Below are positions 46,264 to 58,429 of a DNA stretch of 64,000 nucleotides, piece by piece. The notes under the pieces are model-generated. The model was not told the DNA's origin and did no database searches. It worked only from the letters and a program-made list of their open reading frames with translations. Position 1 is the stretch's first letter, and every line of letters begins with the position of its first letter. Made by a program: the position numbers and the translations under genes. This stretch comes from Rhyzopertha dominica (Eukaryota; Arthropoda; Insecta; Coleoptera; Bostrichidae), in assembly GCA_025024175.1 (NCBI GenBank), contig QCXZ01000001.1, positions 15,934,001 through 15,998,000 on the forward strand, in the 5' to 3' direction.

Positions 46264-46504
46264 GTAGTAAAATTGAAAACTGATCCATCTTCTCTAAGTG
46301 GAGTTATTTCACTAATTCTTCAAAAGAAAATATTCTTATAGTGAACTTCCACTTTATTTTTCAATTGTAAAGCGCTTTCGGCTACATGTTAGCCATCGTC
46401 AGTACAAAAGTTAAAAGGAAACTAACAGTTTGACAAAGTCAAAAATCAGAAACAAGCAAACTTGACTACAAACTGGAATGCAACCCACATGCCAGTAGTA
46501 AAAT
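46264..46504 (-). mobile_element. Short 5'-truncated PLE copy with 10-bp target duplication
   Basis: The direct repeats GTAGTAAAAT at 46264-46273 and 46495-46504 enclose 46274-46494. This is the 3' non-coding end of the same PLE family as 14959-16632, on minus. It includes the family's terminal GAAGATGGATCAGTTTTCA and the hammerhead region and stops before any coding sequence. It is a textbook 5'-truncated insertion. Confidence 0.8.
46365..46407 (-). ncRNA. Hammerhead ribozyme core in the short PLE copy
   Basis: Identical over the 43-nt hammerhead to 15013-15055: TTGTA / CTGACGA / stem II GGCTA...TAGCC / GAA / AGCGCT / T / TACAA. Two independent insertions retaining an identical core while flanking bases differ suggests recent activity or selection on the ribozyme. 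Confidence 0.75.
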
Positions 46505-47639
46505 GTCTAAGTTAAAATCGAATAGTCCGGATTACAGATTCCTGTAACCATGGATGCATAATAATAGCGTTGTCTGAATATTATTCACATATAAAAAAAC
46601 TGACAGCGACAACGATAATAATAGGTTTAGCAATAATGCTTGCGTGTCGCTCGTACCTGAGCGCGCGTCCGGATATACTGCGTAATATACGTAGGTAGGA
46701 AGTCTAGGAAGTGCATCAGTATTATCAGGAGTACCTATATGAACTATAAATCTTTAATAGGCATTTTTAATCTAAAAAGGATGCGTTTTAATACTTTTAA
46801 TACGAATTACTTTTTTCGTGTTATTTTCAACCAATCAGAACGTTCAATTTAATAGAGGTACCTCGTATAATTTAGATTATTTCCTTCCTGTCAATTTTTA
46901 GTAGTTATCAGGTTACTAGGTAATTATTCTTCCAGCCGACCGTAACTATTACCCTAAAAAATGCAGATTTTTTTAAAATGAGGATTCGGCTCAAAACTGT
47001 AACAGTACATACATAATATATAAATCATTGTCTAAAAAAAAAAAGTAATAGGTTTGCCTTCTGAAATCTGTCAATATTTTAAAATGCTTTCTAAAACTTT
47101 ATTGAGCATAGTAATAGAAAAGACTAATACTTACCTCTTATTTAATCTACCACGGAAATATATTTGCTTATAAGGAAGTGACATTAACTTATTTTATTCT
47201 AAATAAGACGTCATATGTTTTGTTAAAACTTCGAATTATAACAAAAATCTGAAACTGAAAATAGGTATGATTATGCTTGAACTTTTAAGGCCAACTTAAA
47301 GGTGGTGGAGATACCGTCAACTATTTGATTCTATGAGGCAACTTCCACGTATTTACAAAAAATAGATGCATTGAGTGTAATATGGCAAGCTTTTAAAATG
47401 CAATGCAATGAAAATAAAGGTTTTCATTGAAGTTTGTCACGACATTCTTGCAAGCACCACGTAACGATCTCACATGTTATAATAATTTTAGATCTAGAGC
47501 AGTAATTTATAACATCTTTTATTTATGTACAATACGAAATAATACAAATACAATAATATGTGGTACTGATGAGGATGGCTACAGACACATTTATATGTAC
47601 GGTTGCATAAGCTACACATACATTCGTACAAAATTTGAG
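46505..47639. other. Non-coding stretch
   Basis: No gene, RNA or transposon recognised. Confidence 0.35.
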
Positions 47640-47760
47640 GTACCGCTGGTATGTAACTAATTTCACTTCTTTCCATGATTCGACGTTTCCTGTCTTCGTC
47701 GGTACTGGTTTCGCTAGTTCGTAATTCCGTGGTTCGACATTCCGGGATTGGTGGGGATAC
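47640..47760 (-). repeat. Dispersed repeat arm (partner 46019-46140)
   Basis: Reverse complement contains AATCCCGGAATGTCGAACCA and a CCAGCGGTACC word, in the order seen in the partner. Confidence 0.45.
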
Positions 47761-47857
47761 CACTCACACATTTCTGGTGGGTAATCCTAACTTAAACCCA
47801 CAGCCTTCTGTCAAAAGACAGTGTAATCACAGAAAATTAGGCTGTCCAGAACACGTA

Positions 47858-48100
47858 TTTGTCATCCAGCCGCCATCTTTAAATGCCCTAATAAGATGGG
47901 AAAAACAGTTCGATTTGGAGAGCCAGCTCGCACGAACTAGCTTGCGAGCCGTTATTCGTTTCAATAGTTCGTTTACGAACTGGAACAACAGCTGTTCGTT
48001 CGCGAATGACAAACATTCAATGTCACGAACCAGTTCGCGCAGTTCTCATCCGAGAGCCATTCTTTTTAACAGTTCGTTCGTGACCTACCCACCTCTAGGT
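47858..48100 (+). repeat. hAT-like MITE relative, poorly bounded
   Basis: Rich in GTTCGT/ACGAAC inverted words and ending CCTACCCACCTCTA, like the right end of the nested MITEs at 35704 and 48260. The left terminus is not conserved. Near-direct repeats TTTGTCATCCxGCCGCCAT occur at about 47859 and 48113 on either side. Confidence 0.4.
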
Positions 48101-48142
48101 AATTTAGGTTATGTTTGTCATCCTGCCGCCATTTATGACAGC

Positions 48143-48678
48143 ATTAGGCTTTTTAGAACACGTGACTTTTGAGCGACTGCCAGGGGGCAAATTTCAAAAC
48201 GATGCAGCTTCTAGCGCGCTGTCATAGAAACCCCATTACTTAATGCCAACGTCAGTCACTAGAGCTGGACATTCGATTCAATTCAAATCGTTCAATCAAT
48301 CTCGTAGATTCGGATCATTCAAGTCGTTCAAAAATCATTACTGAGAACGAGTTACCGAGTTGTTTAGACCTGCTTAAAGACATATGGATCGTGAATTGAA
48401 AGTGACAGCGGTGTCTCCTGTCTTGCCACAGCATATAAATAGGCTCTCATGCTGTGTTCTCGTCGTGTGCTGTCGTCAGCCGTTAACCATGTACGACGCT
48501 GATTCATTAGCTGTGAGCCAAATCAAGGTATGAGTCATTCAATTTGAACGACTTGGTCATGAAGGACCCAACTCTATCAGCCACGCGTTCGTTTCCAGGG
48601 TTTCGCAGGCGCGTCCCATGCGTGCGCTTTTTGCCCCCTGGACGCCATATTGGATGACGTAATCTTAAAAAGCCTAAT
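48143..48678 (+). mobile_element. TIR transposon (non-autonomous), copy 2, complete
   Basis: Terminal inverted repeats ATTAGGCTTTTT (48143-48154) and AAAAAGCCTAAT (48667-48678). Weaker similarity continues about 35 bp inward to a shared CCAGGGGGCAAA block. About 536 bp with no open frame. Homologous to 35586-36070. No clear target duplication. A hAT-like MITE is nested at 48260-48576. Confidence 0.7.
48260..48576 (+). mobile_element. Nested hAT-like MITE, copy 2
   Basis: Begins TAGAGCTGG and ends CCCAACTCTA. The flanks TCAGTCAC (48252-48259) and TCAGCCAC (48577-48584) are an 8-bp target duplication with one mismatch. It is in the same place as in copy 1, so the nesting predates the spread of the outer element. 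Internally 317 bp versus 286 bp in copy 1. Confidence 0.7.
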
Positions 48679-51600
48679 TCTGGATAGGCTAATGGGTAAT
48701 GGATACAGTGTATATTTTGGGTTACAAAGCAAAAAATTTGATCATCGTACTAAATAGCAATACTGGTGCCTTCGTCAAATAAAGTGAAATTTTGCACACT
48801 CCTAGAACACAGTCTTCTGGAACATGAATATCCGTTCCTTAGGGTCACATCTTATTTTCGAAATGTAAGGATATAAGTATCTAGTGTATTAATTTCCAAT
48901 TATAATATACACAAGTGGTTCTCCCTGTAGGTACTGCATAGTGTCGCATGCTTCTTTAATGGTTCCTTTATGTTCGGTCGTGCTACGCGAGTGTTTTCAA
49001 ACCACGCAAAAAACGGCCTAAACACCAAAAATCTGTTTGGAACCACACTCGCTAGTCGCCACCACCACATTGCATATGGAACAACATGATGCGTCGTAAC
49101 CCAGGTCCACGTATAAAAACTCATTTTTCAAAAACCAGACGCAAATTCATTTCCAATGCACCTTCTGAAGGCAGTGTTTTAGTTGTGTGCAAAACTTGGC
49201 GATGGTCCGGTATTCTGCACAATTAGCACAATATTAAGTAGAATGCCTTACCTACTCATTTTCTCTGTGAATGCTACGAATCCATAATTTGCGACGTTCT
49301 TCTTCATGAGTTCTGGATGGAAAGCAGTAAAATTTAACCGATCTGTCTGTATTTGCCTAACTGTTAAAGTCCACAACACAGCAATTTTGTTTACTTACAC
49401 GCAAAGAGCATAAATATTTTTCAGCACTAATGTTGATTACTATCAAAGAATATATCTACTGGTGTAATTCTTTGATCACTAGACAGGCATAAATAAGAGA
49501 ATTAGTTATGTAAGTTAGCCTACAGTAATTGCGGCATACAGCTGACAGCAACTGACATGTTTTTACCCTACAGAAAACTGTAGTTTACCCACCAAAAATG
49601 CCATGTTTCACGGATGGTGGCGTGAATTCGCTCATCGCCTATTGTCTAGACTAGAGCTATTGTTATGTTAATCTAAAATGATAAAAATTCATGGCGCATT
49701 ACCAAAATCCCATGCAATGTAGGCAAAGAATTTTACTATTTAAATTTTGACTGTGCAATAAACATTAGATTACTAACGATTGTGATACACTGGCATTAAT
49801 GTCTTGGAATATTAAAAAAAATATCTAATGCACTGCAAAATTGCTTGTTTTCTAGTGTTCTGGTGATATTCCCACAAGAATAAACAGTATTCATATATTC
49901 ATTAAAATAATTGTATGGTTTCCAAGGCACACTTCAGTCCAGATTTGGCTGATTTTAACATTAACTCGGTAGAAATTTTTAGAGAACCTTTAAACAGCTG
50001 CCAATAGGTATAGGGAAGCTAATATCTAACGAATGCAGCACTAACCTTTGCAACACTACGATAGAAAATCTACATACGGTATTTGAGTTCAAAATTGGCT
50101 AACTGTAATGAGCAATTATGACCACCCTGTAGATATTTAATAAATTACAAAGGTTCTAATATATTGTACATTAATATCTCTTCTTGAAAGCCAAATTTTA
50201 TTATTAGGTATTTTTTTAATTAGAAGTTACCTTAAAGTGATCGATGCAGATATAATTTTTTTTCACAAAAATCACGATGTCTGGAGGAGTTGATATTATT
50301 TATAAATAACGTGGGATCAAAAATACAGGCTATTTCATTTTAAATAAGGAAGTCACAGACTGCTTCTACTACAACCGGAAGTTGTAAACCTTCCAGTTTT
50401 TATTTTTCCATATTCTTCTAAAGATTTTCTGTGGACACCCTGTATGGGTATGGCATTAAGAAAAAAAAAGCGAATTTCTTGATTTACATTAATACTAGAA
50501 ATGTGCTACGCACTTAAGTTAATTATTCATTAATCATTTGGAATAGCTAATAACGTACTTGTAATAATAGTAGCAGTAAGCAATCTTTCAAATGATAAAT
50601 CCGTACGATCAGTTTTAATATGAAATGTATATACAGCAGTTTTTAAAAATTGTAGAAAACACACACCATCTGTTGTGTTTTGATTTGCTTTTTAAAAGCG
50701 CTAGTCTCGTAAAGTGTCGAAATCCCATTTCAATCAAAAGACACACGTGTCCTTTAAGCGTTATATTTACCAATAACATCAATCGCGATACGTGTTTTCC
50801 TGTCTAGAGATTGATCAAAGACGACGAGTTAAGGCTCTGCTGTAATGCATCGTAAATTTTTTATTGTCGGCTAACAATTATAATAAAACTGACCTTCGGG
50901 TTTATTATTAAGCCAATTTCCGCTAACATGTTATAAAGTATAACAAACCCCTTACATATTAATATCCGCCGTATAGTTTAAGAGCAGCTGTGCTTTTTAT
51001 GATTGTGCCTTGTTTGCTTTTGAGTCAGCCCATATTAACACTTCGAAAGTAAACTTCAAAGTAGCCGCGCAATATCTAATTAAAATAATTACGATTTGGT
51101 GAAGCACGTCACGTTTAATGCTTGCACATCGTGGTCATAAAAATTGCATCTCAGTACGTCTTGTGGAGTGTTATCAGTTTTGAAATTTGAAACTTTTAAA
51201 CCATTTACTGCAAATCAGACATTGGTCCAGTCAAATGAGATATAAAAGGGGGCGAATGGTGCTTTAGGTATTTTCGTTTTTTTTATTCAATTTGGCTCGA
51301 TGTCTAATTTGACTGGACTATTTTATTATTTATCACTTCACTTCTACCCTAGCGTAGATAATTTTCTTAGTATTTAAGTAAGGTTTTTTGTTAATGGGTT
51401 TCACGTCTCTGTTGATCGTGGTTTTTGCTTATTTTTTATTTTTTCGTTTAATAAATCAACCTGATAAGCATCCCCAAATAAGTAATAGTAATTCGAAAGA
51501 ATGTACCCTAAAGTCAGTGGAGTATGAATAGGAGGTACAGCACTGATGCCCTAAATATTTGCAATATTCGTGACTGAAATTTTTGGTAAAATATTACCCT

Positions 51601-51810
51601 TAAAGAAATTCCTCAAAGGAAAACTGAGTACACATCCTCCTAAAATGCTATTTTTATCAGTAGAAAATATTTCTGTCTCTTCAGTAATACATACCGATAA
51701 GACATATACAGTTGTAGTTGATAATTCCTCTCACCCTAAGAAATCCGTTTTGTGTGGATCCTTACATTAATATTTCGTATATGTGGTTATACCTTCACTA
51801 TAGAAAAGTA
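48679..51810. other. Non-coding stretch
   Basis: About 3.1 kb, no supported gene. ACACCCTGTAT at 50435-50445 is a recurrent transposon-terminus word. Confidence 0.35.
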
Positions 51811-51862
51811 CTTTTTGAACACTAGTCAAACGCTATAATTAACTGAGCTATCATAGCCCTAT
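51811..51862 (-). repeat. Inverted 5' half of a tRNA-Thr-like sequence
   Basis: On minus, this 52-bp stretch matches the 5' half (acceptor to anticodon arm) of the tRNA-like sequence at 51908-51981. Its anticodon stem is perfectly paired (TTTGA/TCAAA) round loop CTAGTGT. It is followed on plus (about 51863-51885) by a T-arm-like fragment in direct orientation, so one duplicated copy appears to have had its 5' half inverted. Confidence 0.6.
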
Positions 51863-51907
51863 TCAAAATCGAGGTCAACATGGTTACTATGTAACGCTGG
51901 TGATAGG

Positions 51908-51981
51908 GCTTTAATAGCTCAGTTGGTTATAGCGTTTAACTAGTGTCCAAAAAGTCCCGAGTTCAAATCCCGGTCAAAGCT
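51908..51981 (+). tRNA. tRNA-Thr (AGT)-like gene or pseudogene
   Basis: Exactly 74 nt in canonical layout: acceptor GCTTTAA/TCAAAGC (one mismatch), T8-A9, D-arm GCTC with AGTTGGTTA loop, anticodon arm with loop CTAGTGT (anticodon AGT at 51942-51944), 5-nt variable region, T-arm with GTTCAAATCC, discriminator T. A-box (TAGCTCAGTTGG) and B-box are good, and a T6 Pol III terminator follows at about 51988. The anticodon stem has two mismatches and the T-stem one, so it is probably a pseudogene or tRNA-derived SINE head rather than a working tRNA. Confidence 0.55.
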
Positions 51982-52073
51982 GGCAACTTTTTTAGTTCAT
52001 ATATATGCCTATTAACCCATTAACATGTACAATACAACATTAATAAATGCATTCAGGCAATAATTATCTTTCA

Positions 52074-52271
52074 TTAAATAATATAATCTCTTTGGGTTGT
52101 AATTAACTGCTGGCCACTCTGCTGTTCGCCATAATCTGGCCACCGCAGCGAATTAAGCTCTGAAGCTCGAAAATACTGAGCGACAAGCGATTCAACTGCA
52201 TATGCGCCTGGATGGCGTTCAGCAGCGTTACATAGTAAACTTTGACGTGCTGTAACAGTTTTATTTTGCAT
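52074..52271 (-). CDS. Unidentified 65-codon open frame
   Basis: Intact frame starting MQNKTVTARQSLLCNAAERH, with balanced amino-acid use and no obvious repeat or membrane segment. I recognise no family, and there is no splice or promoter support. It may be a fragment of an unknown element or chance. Confidence 0.15.
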   Translation of the reverse strand: MQNKTVTARQSLLCNAAERHPGAYAVESLVAQYFRASELNSLRWPDYGEQQSGQQLITTQRDYII

Positions 52272-54113
52272 TCCATTATTTCTAATCCTAATCTTAACTA
52301 TCTTTGCATACTTTTTTAAAAATTAAATCGTGGAGTGATGTGATTGTGAAAAAAAGGTTGTCAAAAAAAGTAGAAAATATTTCTCTCAATTCTTGAACTT
52401 GGTGTTCAACTGTAAAACTTCTGAGGTGTTGCCGTTTGCCACCAACATATTTCGGCCTTTTCCGTCTTTTGCTTTGTCTTCTTTTTGTTATCTTCTTCTT
52501 CCGATCCTATGGTGGCTAGCTTCAGAGAATCCATCTATGCAGCCTTCAGGCCGTACATACGTGGGCAATTATTTGATGTTCCAGTGTGGAGCGCCGAAGC
52601 TGCCTGACTTCTTGTACTAACAGCCACCAACTTAATCTCACAACCGAGGAGTGGGACAGATAAGCGTAGAATTAAGAAATTCAAAATTTACGTACTTACC
52701 ACAAATTGAACCTGTCGAAAACACATTTCCCTAATGGTGTTAATCTTCTAATAACAATTTATGTAACAAATTTTGTAAGTGTATGCGCATTCACGGAAGT
52801 AATTTGTTTTGTATTATTCCTTTTGAGGTATTAGCATAAATTCTTTCCTGCTTCACGATTTGTATATTATAATTCGGTGTTGAATTTAAAATTTGTCTTG
52901 TTTATATACGTAATTAATTTATCATACTAGAAATTGATTTAAATTATTTACCGACTACCGCTGACTATTTTTTGGTAATTAAGAGCAACTTTAGCGCTTT
53001 AATAGTGGTGTTATAATTACCTAACGAATAACTTTTTTGACCTCACATTGCTCCGTTGGTCTGGCTAGCGCACCCTTACTGAGTCGGTTTAATTTAAAAA
53101 AATAACACTGATTTAAATGCTTTTTTATCTGTAGTAACGGCTAGGCGCCGAGTTCTAATATCACGGATATTGAGCTGGCATATTTCTTCTGCGTTATCCT
53201 TCGAACTATCATTTATAAAAATGCAGTAGTAAAATAGGGTAAGACTGTTGTATTGAATATTATTTATACGCTACTCAAAATTATCAACCTATGCAACTGA
53301 GGTTGCTGTTGAAACCTATTGTATAGTTACTGTTTAACCTAGCTTTTTAATCTGCAAATACAGGTATAATATCCTGGTTCGTTTAGGTATATTCGTTTGT
53401 ATTAGCTTTAAGCCGACTGGATATTAAGTTTCTGTTAAGTGCATTAATGTTGTACCAACATGTTATCAGTAAACAAGTAACAGTACCATTAACATTTATT
53501 CAGTGCGGTTTCGATCTCATTAATGTATAATGAGGACAATGTCGGGCTTGATATGATTCTTTGCAGAAAACTTAGATAATACTTGCAATTAAATGTTTAA
53601 TTTTTCTTATCTGCTTTCTAATTTTTTTTAGTTTTGCTAACCTACGTATTTGTTGTGAAGGGTGGGTTCATAAGACCAACGAAATTGTTCCATATGTTCA
53701 CGTGAGTGCTTCTGTTATTTGATTTTGAAAACAATACATAATTATATACCGTAAGATTTTGTGGGGTGAATTTGATACCAATGCGGACTTTTATTTGAAA
53801 TTCAAAATACCCGCTAAAAGTAATCCGGCGGCATCCGTTTGCGATTCGGCTGAAAGCCACAGTTTGCCTTGTGTTTGTCAGTGAGCTGGTTCAAGGAAAG
53901 TGCGTCATAGTATATTTTTGTGCCCCAGTAAACTAAAGCAGTAAAATTTTACGGAAATTGTAGCTGAAATAAATCTATTTGAATAATCTACAAATGGAAT
54001 TATATCAACTAAAATTTTTATAAATCACATTGTTTAAGGGTTTCTTAACCTTGAGTCGTAACTGTGAAGCCACAAATACAAAGCTAAAATTTGTACAACG
54101 TTGAAATTAAGTT
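52272..54113. other. Non-coding stretch
   Basis: No supported gene or element. Confidence 0.35.
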
Positions 54114-55416
54114 GGGTTCACTTTGATAGCAGTTTCGGGATGACATTGATAGAGTTATCAAAGTCACCACAAGCACTGAGAATAAGGCAGTCGCAATATA
54201 TTTTTTTCTGTTTTATTAGTAAGATGGGGCGCATTTACAAAAAGAAGATTGGCGGTCGTCAATATAAAAATTACAGTGAAGAAAAACTGGGGGAAGGATG
54301 GCTTGGCGCTCACAACTTCTTTAATGGAAACTAAAAAATCCTAAATCATCAACTTTGAAAAAGGAAGAGTTTCCCGGGCTTCTTAGTAATACCCTGGATA
54401 AAATGAATGAAGCAAAACAAGAAGCTATTAAACGAGATCTAGTGAGTGGTTTTGAAGCTACAGGTGTAGTTCCTTTAAACAGAAACAGGATTTTAAATAA
54501 AATTCCACATGACAGCGATGAGGGCCAGCAAGAACAATTTCGTGAACAATATCAATATAGCTTGGTGACATTCTTAAAAGAGAAACGGTATGCCAGCACA
54601 CCAACTAGAGGACAACCAAGTTGTTTAACCTAAAACCAGGAACAAATGTGAGTAGTAATGGTCCGTCTAGTGATGAATCCGATGAAGTTCCAAACGACAA
54701 CGACAATGATCACTCTGATACAGCTACCGAAGAAGATGAACACGATGCAGTTGAAGAAGTAGAATATGAAGCTACATCAAATATTGTATTAGGACAATTT
54801 GTTCTAGTTCGTGTTATGTCAGGAAAAAGAAAATCCACTAATTACCGATATGCAGCTGTTGTTAAGGAATTACTACCAGAAGGTGATTACAATTTACAGG
54901 GTTTAAAGTCAATTGACGTTCAGAAAAAAACATTCGTGGAGGTGGACAACGATTTGTTTACAGCGAGTCAAGATGAAATTTTGGCAGTATTACCTAAGCC
55001 ACAAGTTACAATTAAAACTGCAGATGAAACCTTGGTAAAGGAATACATGTTTCCTAAAGCTGTGGATGTTTTCGAGCAAGGAAAATGAAATTATTTTCAT
55101 TTACTTTAAACTGAATTGCGTTTTTGTGTTTTTGAACATTTTTAATGTTACTTAAGTTAGTTTAAAGCAAGATTAAGTTTTATTGTATTGCTATTTCTCT
55201 GTGCGAATTTCTCCTGATTTTTTTACACTTTTTATGTCTTAATATATATAGTTTAGGTTAAAAATAAATAATATGCGATAGAAATATGTGTGGTGGTTTT
55301 AAAGTGTCAATATCAGTGTCTAGTTGTATGCAAAACACATTAGCAATAAAAATAATGTAGCGCTTGTGTGGGTAACTTTGATAGGGCACACTATCTAATG
55401 AATTATCAAAGTCATC
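54114..55416 (+). mobile_element. Internally deleted pogo-like DNA transposon
   Basis: The terminal regions 54114-54178 and about 55357-55416 are inverted repeats of about 58 bp. Each holds an internal CTTTGATA...TATCAAAG palindrome and ends inward in ACAAGC(A/G)CT. Between them lie the two ends of a pogo/Tigger-type transposase with the DDE catalytic region deleted. TA target duplications are not evident. Confidence 0.7.
54224..55088 (+). pseudogene. pogo-type transposase, DDE domain deleted
   Basis: The N-terminus MGRIYKKKIGGRQYKNYSEE is the CENP-B/Psq-type HTH start seen in insect pogo transposases. Near 54337 the frame breaks and resumes as KEEFPGLLSN, KRDLVSGFEATGVVPLNRNR and ILNKIP, the segment that normally follows the DDE core. 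It continues through an acidic linker to VLGQFVLVRV, YRYAAVVKEL and a final EYMFPK region, the usual C-terminal chromatin-like fold of these proteins. A further frame change lies near 54621. About 300 codons containing the catalytic triad are missing, so it is a non-autonomous relic. Confidence 0.75.
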
Positions 55417-57789
55417 CTTTTCTATTTGCTGATCACCTATACGTTCAGCAATGGCACTTAATACCCTCCAGCACCCAAAAGCTTATTTCTTCAACTCCCA
55501 CAAAAACATTAGTGATCTTTCTCTTACTTACTCTTTTAGAAAAGCGCACACAAAGTTTTTACTCAGATTTACTATATCAAACAATCCGCAGAATTATAAG
55601 ATATTAATTCCTTCTTTGTTTGCCACTTTGCTTTACAGTTATTTTTTACGGCGTCTTTTAATGCTGCATAATGTGTTACGTGTTAGCTTTTCTTCATTGA
55701 TAATATAATCGCAACTACTGTGTTTTGTGCCGTTAGGTACATATTTTAATCAATCCTTTTGTTTATCTATACTCACTGCTATTCTATATTTATTTAAAAT
55801 CAAGCTTACATAATGGTATTATTGATTCATTCATTTAATGATCTTAAATAAACACACTTCCTTATAATGCCTTTTAAGTGATACCCAGTTTTATAATAAA
55901 ACACATTCTACCTACATTATTATCCATTAATTAGCAATTGTACAGAAAATGACGTAGTCTTTATAAATTGATGTATTTTATACATATTTATATAATGATA
56001 CGTTTTTTATATTACTAGGCAGCTTGGCATTGTTTTTAGTATCATTCAATGCGAGAAACATAATAGCACCAACAACTTCGTCACGGTGCACTCCTTAAAG
56101 ATATTAACAAACAGTTTACCTGCATAAAACTGCTAATGCATGGTAATAATTAGATATAAATAAAAGCAGATTAATATCAACCTTGTCAAAAGCCTTGCTG
56201 AAGCCCGTGTAAACAGAATCTGATTGAATACTATGATATTTCCTATGGAAGTTTAATAAAATTAAAGTACAGTACATTACAAACAAATTAGTAGTAGTGG
56301 TTTGCTTATGAAGAAAACAATATAATGTTTATTTAATATATGTTTGTATGCCGACAAAATACTGTTTGCAATATGACTTTTAAAAGTGTGGATATGGAAA
56401 ATATAGAGTGATAATTATTAACTAGAGACCATTCTGAATTTTTATAACGAATGAAAATTATTGTTAGAAGGACTCCATAACTACGATTTTGCGAATATGC
56501 TTTAAAGCATTGCAAGTAGTAACATGATTGTCTTAGAATTGCTAAACAGATAAAAAATAACATAAACAACGGTTTCCCAGAAGTTTTCTTTACAAGGGTA
56601 AATCTGCTAGTTTTACTAAAAAGTAATTCTTGCTCAGGGTTCTATACAAAAATCAAGAAGAGTAGCTCCCAGGAAATATACTCTATGTAATTAAAAATAT
56701 TTTCTGGAGACCCATAAATAAAATTAAAGAATCTTTGCAAGAATACTTATTTATTTTTAAAGTAAATCCTAAGGGAGTTGGAAAAGACTCTTTGGTACGA
56801 TATTAAAACCTATAATTATCATACTTCTGAGCCTGTTACATATATATATGACATTCTCTAAGTCAAACCTGAAGGCTGGTAGATAGATGCTCATTTTACT
56901 CGAATCGCCTTTCTTAAACCTTGATAACATGTAGAATTGATATATAAAGTTACTTATAGGCATACTATTAATAATAACTTTCAGTGTTGCTACAAAATTT
57001 TTATCAACATTAATTAAAAGTGCTGCATACTATCTACCTGCAAATAAGTTGTCAGAATTGAATTGTATTGGCATTCCTCCGTGTCCTATGCATGGCATTT
57101 CATATTAAGGCAGGTTAGTGTTGTATTAGTCATTGCCGGTACACCTTGTATGGTGATATTGCCACAATGATCGTGGCCTAGTTTCATATGTTTATCGTGT
57201 CTACAAAATAAGAAGATATGAATTACACATGTATTGCAAATAGTACTCGTAAGTAGACAAGTAGCAATTTATATCGCACACGACCTGCTTGTAACTGTGT
57301 GCGTACTAATTAAGCTGTTTGAATTTCTTCGTGGGCGTAGTTGTTATGATATCTAATAGTTTTCGTAAAGACCTTGTATGTTTTATATTATATAACTTAT
57401 TAAATAATAATATATTTGTTTCTATCGAACTAAGTGGTCTGCAGTGCATTTGTAAATATGCAGTGAAAAAAAAATAAAAACACCCTGTTTGAAACTACAT
57501 CAGATGTAAAGACAGTCGAGCAGTATGCTCTTTTTTACTTACGAATGGAGTAATATCCGCATGTGAGCTCAGTATTTAAATAAAGTGATAAACTCGGAGC
57601 TGTTTTAATATAGAAGAAAAGCAATAATCATTTATATCTACTGGGACTAAACGGATCAGTTTTCTATTTTTTATATTTCTTCTTTTTAGCGGTGTTATCT
57701 ATCGGGGAATCCCAACAAGAATGCCGGAAATAATCTGTCCCAAAAAATGAAATAGGCTGTTTTTCATTGCTTAGTTTTAGTGCTAGTAA
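55417..57789. other. Non-coding stretch
   Basis: No supported gene. It contains ACACCCTGTTT near 57480, resembling the transposon-terminus word found elsewhere. Confidence 0.35.
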
Positions 57790-58267
57790 GATGAACATAA
57801 AAAATTATCCCCCAACTCCGCCCGGAACATATTGTTAAGCAATTGAAATTGCAAATATCGCGCAAAATTCGGTATTAAATTTTCCAGTAAAATGGACAAA
57901 TAATTCCCCTTGTTAAGACGGTTAAAAAGATGAAACGCCAGCAAAAGCTATGGAATTTACAAGCACAATTGCCGGGATATTAAAAATATAAAAAATGATT
58001 AGTATGAAGAAAACTGTCAACTGACAAACTTCAGCAACGACCTTGGCAAACAAGCTTAAGCATATACTCTGTAAAGTTAAACAGATATAAAGCTCGACTA
58101 CAAAAATTAGAGGAAAAAACGGATTTTCGGAATTTAAGCAACAAATGGTTGGAAAAAAGGGGTAATTACTCACATCATGTAAAGTTTGTGAAAGACGTGC
58201 TAACATGGGCCAATGGTACTAAACTTGTGCAAACAATTCTATATAAAGCATATAACTTAAATGTTTG
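57790..58267 (+). pseudogene. Broken coding remnant with Lys/Leu-rich helix
   Basis: Plus-strand frames look coding in pieces: RPEHIVKQLKLQISRKIR (about 57820-57875), MKRQQKLWNLQAQLPGY (57931-57984), then YKARLQKLEEKTDFRNLSNK and FVKDVLTWANGTKLVQ (58086-58267). Several stops separate them. The basic coiled-coil character after a PR/PEH block recalls the region behind a THAP finger in THAP transposases, but this is weak. It may alternatively belong to the remnant cluster beginning at 60.4 kb. Confidence 0.25.
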
Positions 58268-58429
58268 ATGAAGTTGAAGGTAAGGAGGCTGCGTCACTTT
58301 AAATTAAAGCAATGGTCTTTTTATTAACCTAATTTGAAATTTTTGGGCGTTTTTACACGATGATCTTAAGGTAGAAAGTCGATTGCAGAAATCAGGTGCC
58401 CCTATACTGTTTTTAAGGTGAGGTTATTG

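Noticed and set aside
47675..48172. A 165-codon open frame on plus
   Set aside because: It crosses a dispersed repeat, a MITE relative and the start of a TIR transposon, so it is a chance frame in transposon DNA.
57922..58206. A 94-codon minus-strand frame with hydrophobic stretches
   Set aside because: The opposite strand has better protein-like pieces, and the hydrophobic frame looks like the complement of Lys-rich codons.
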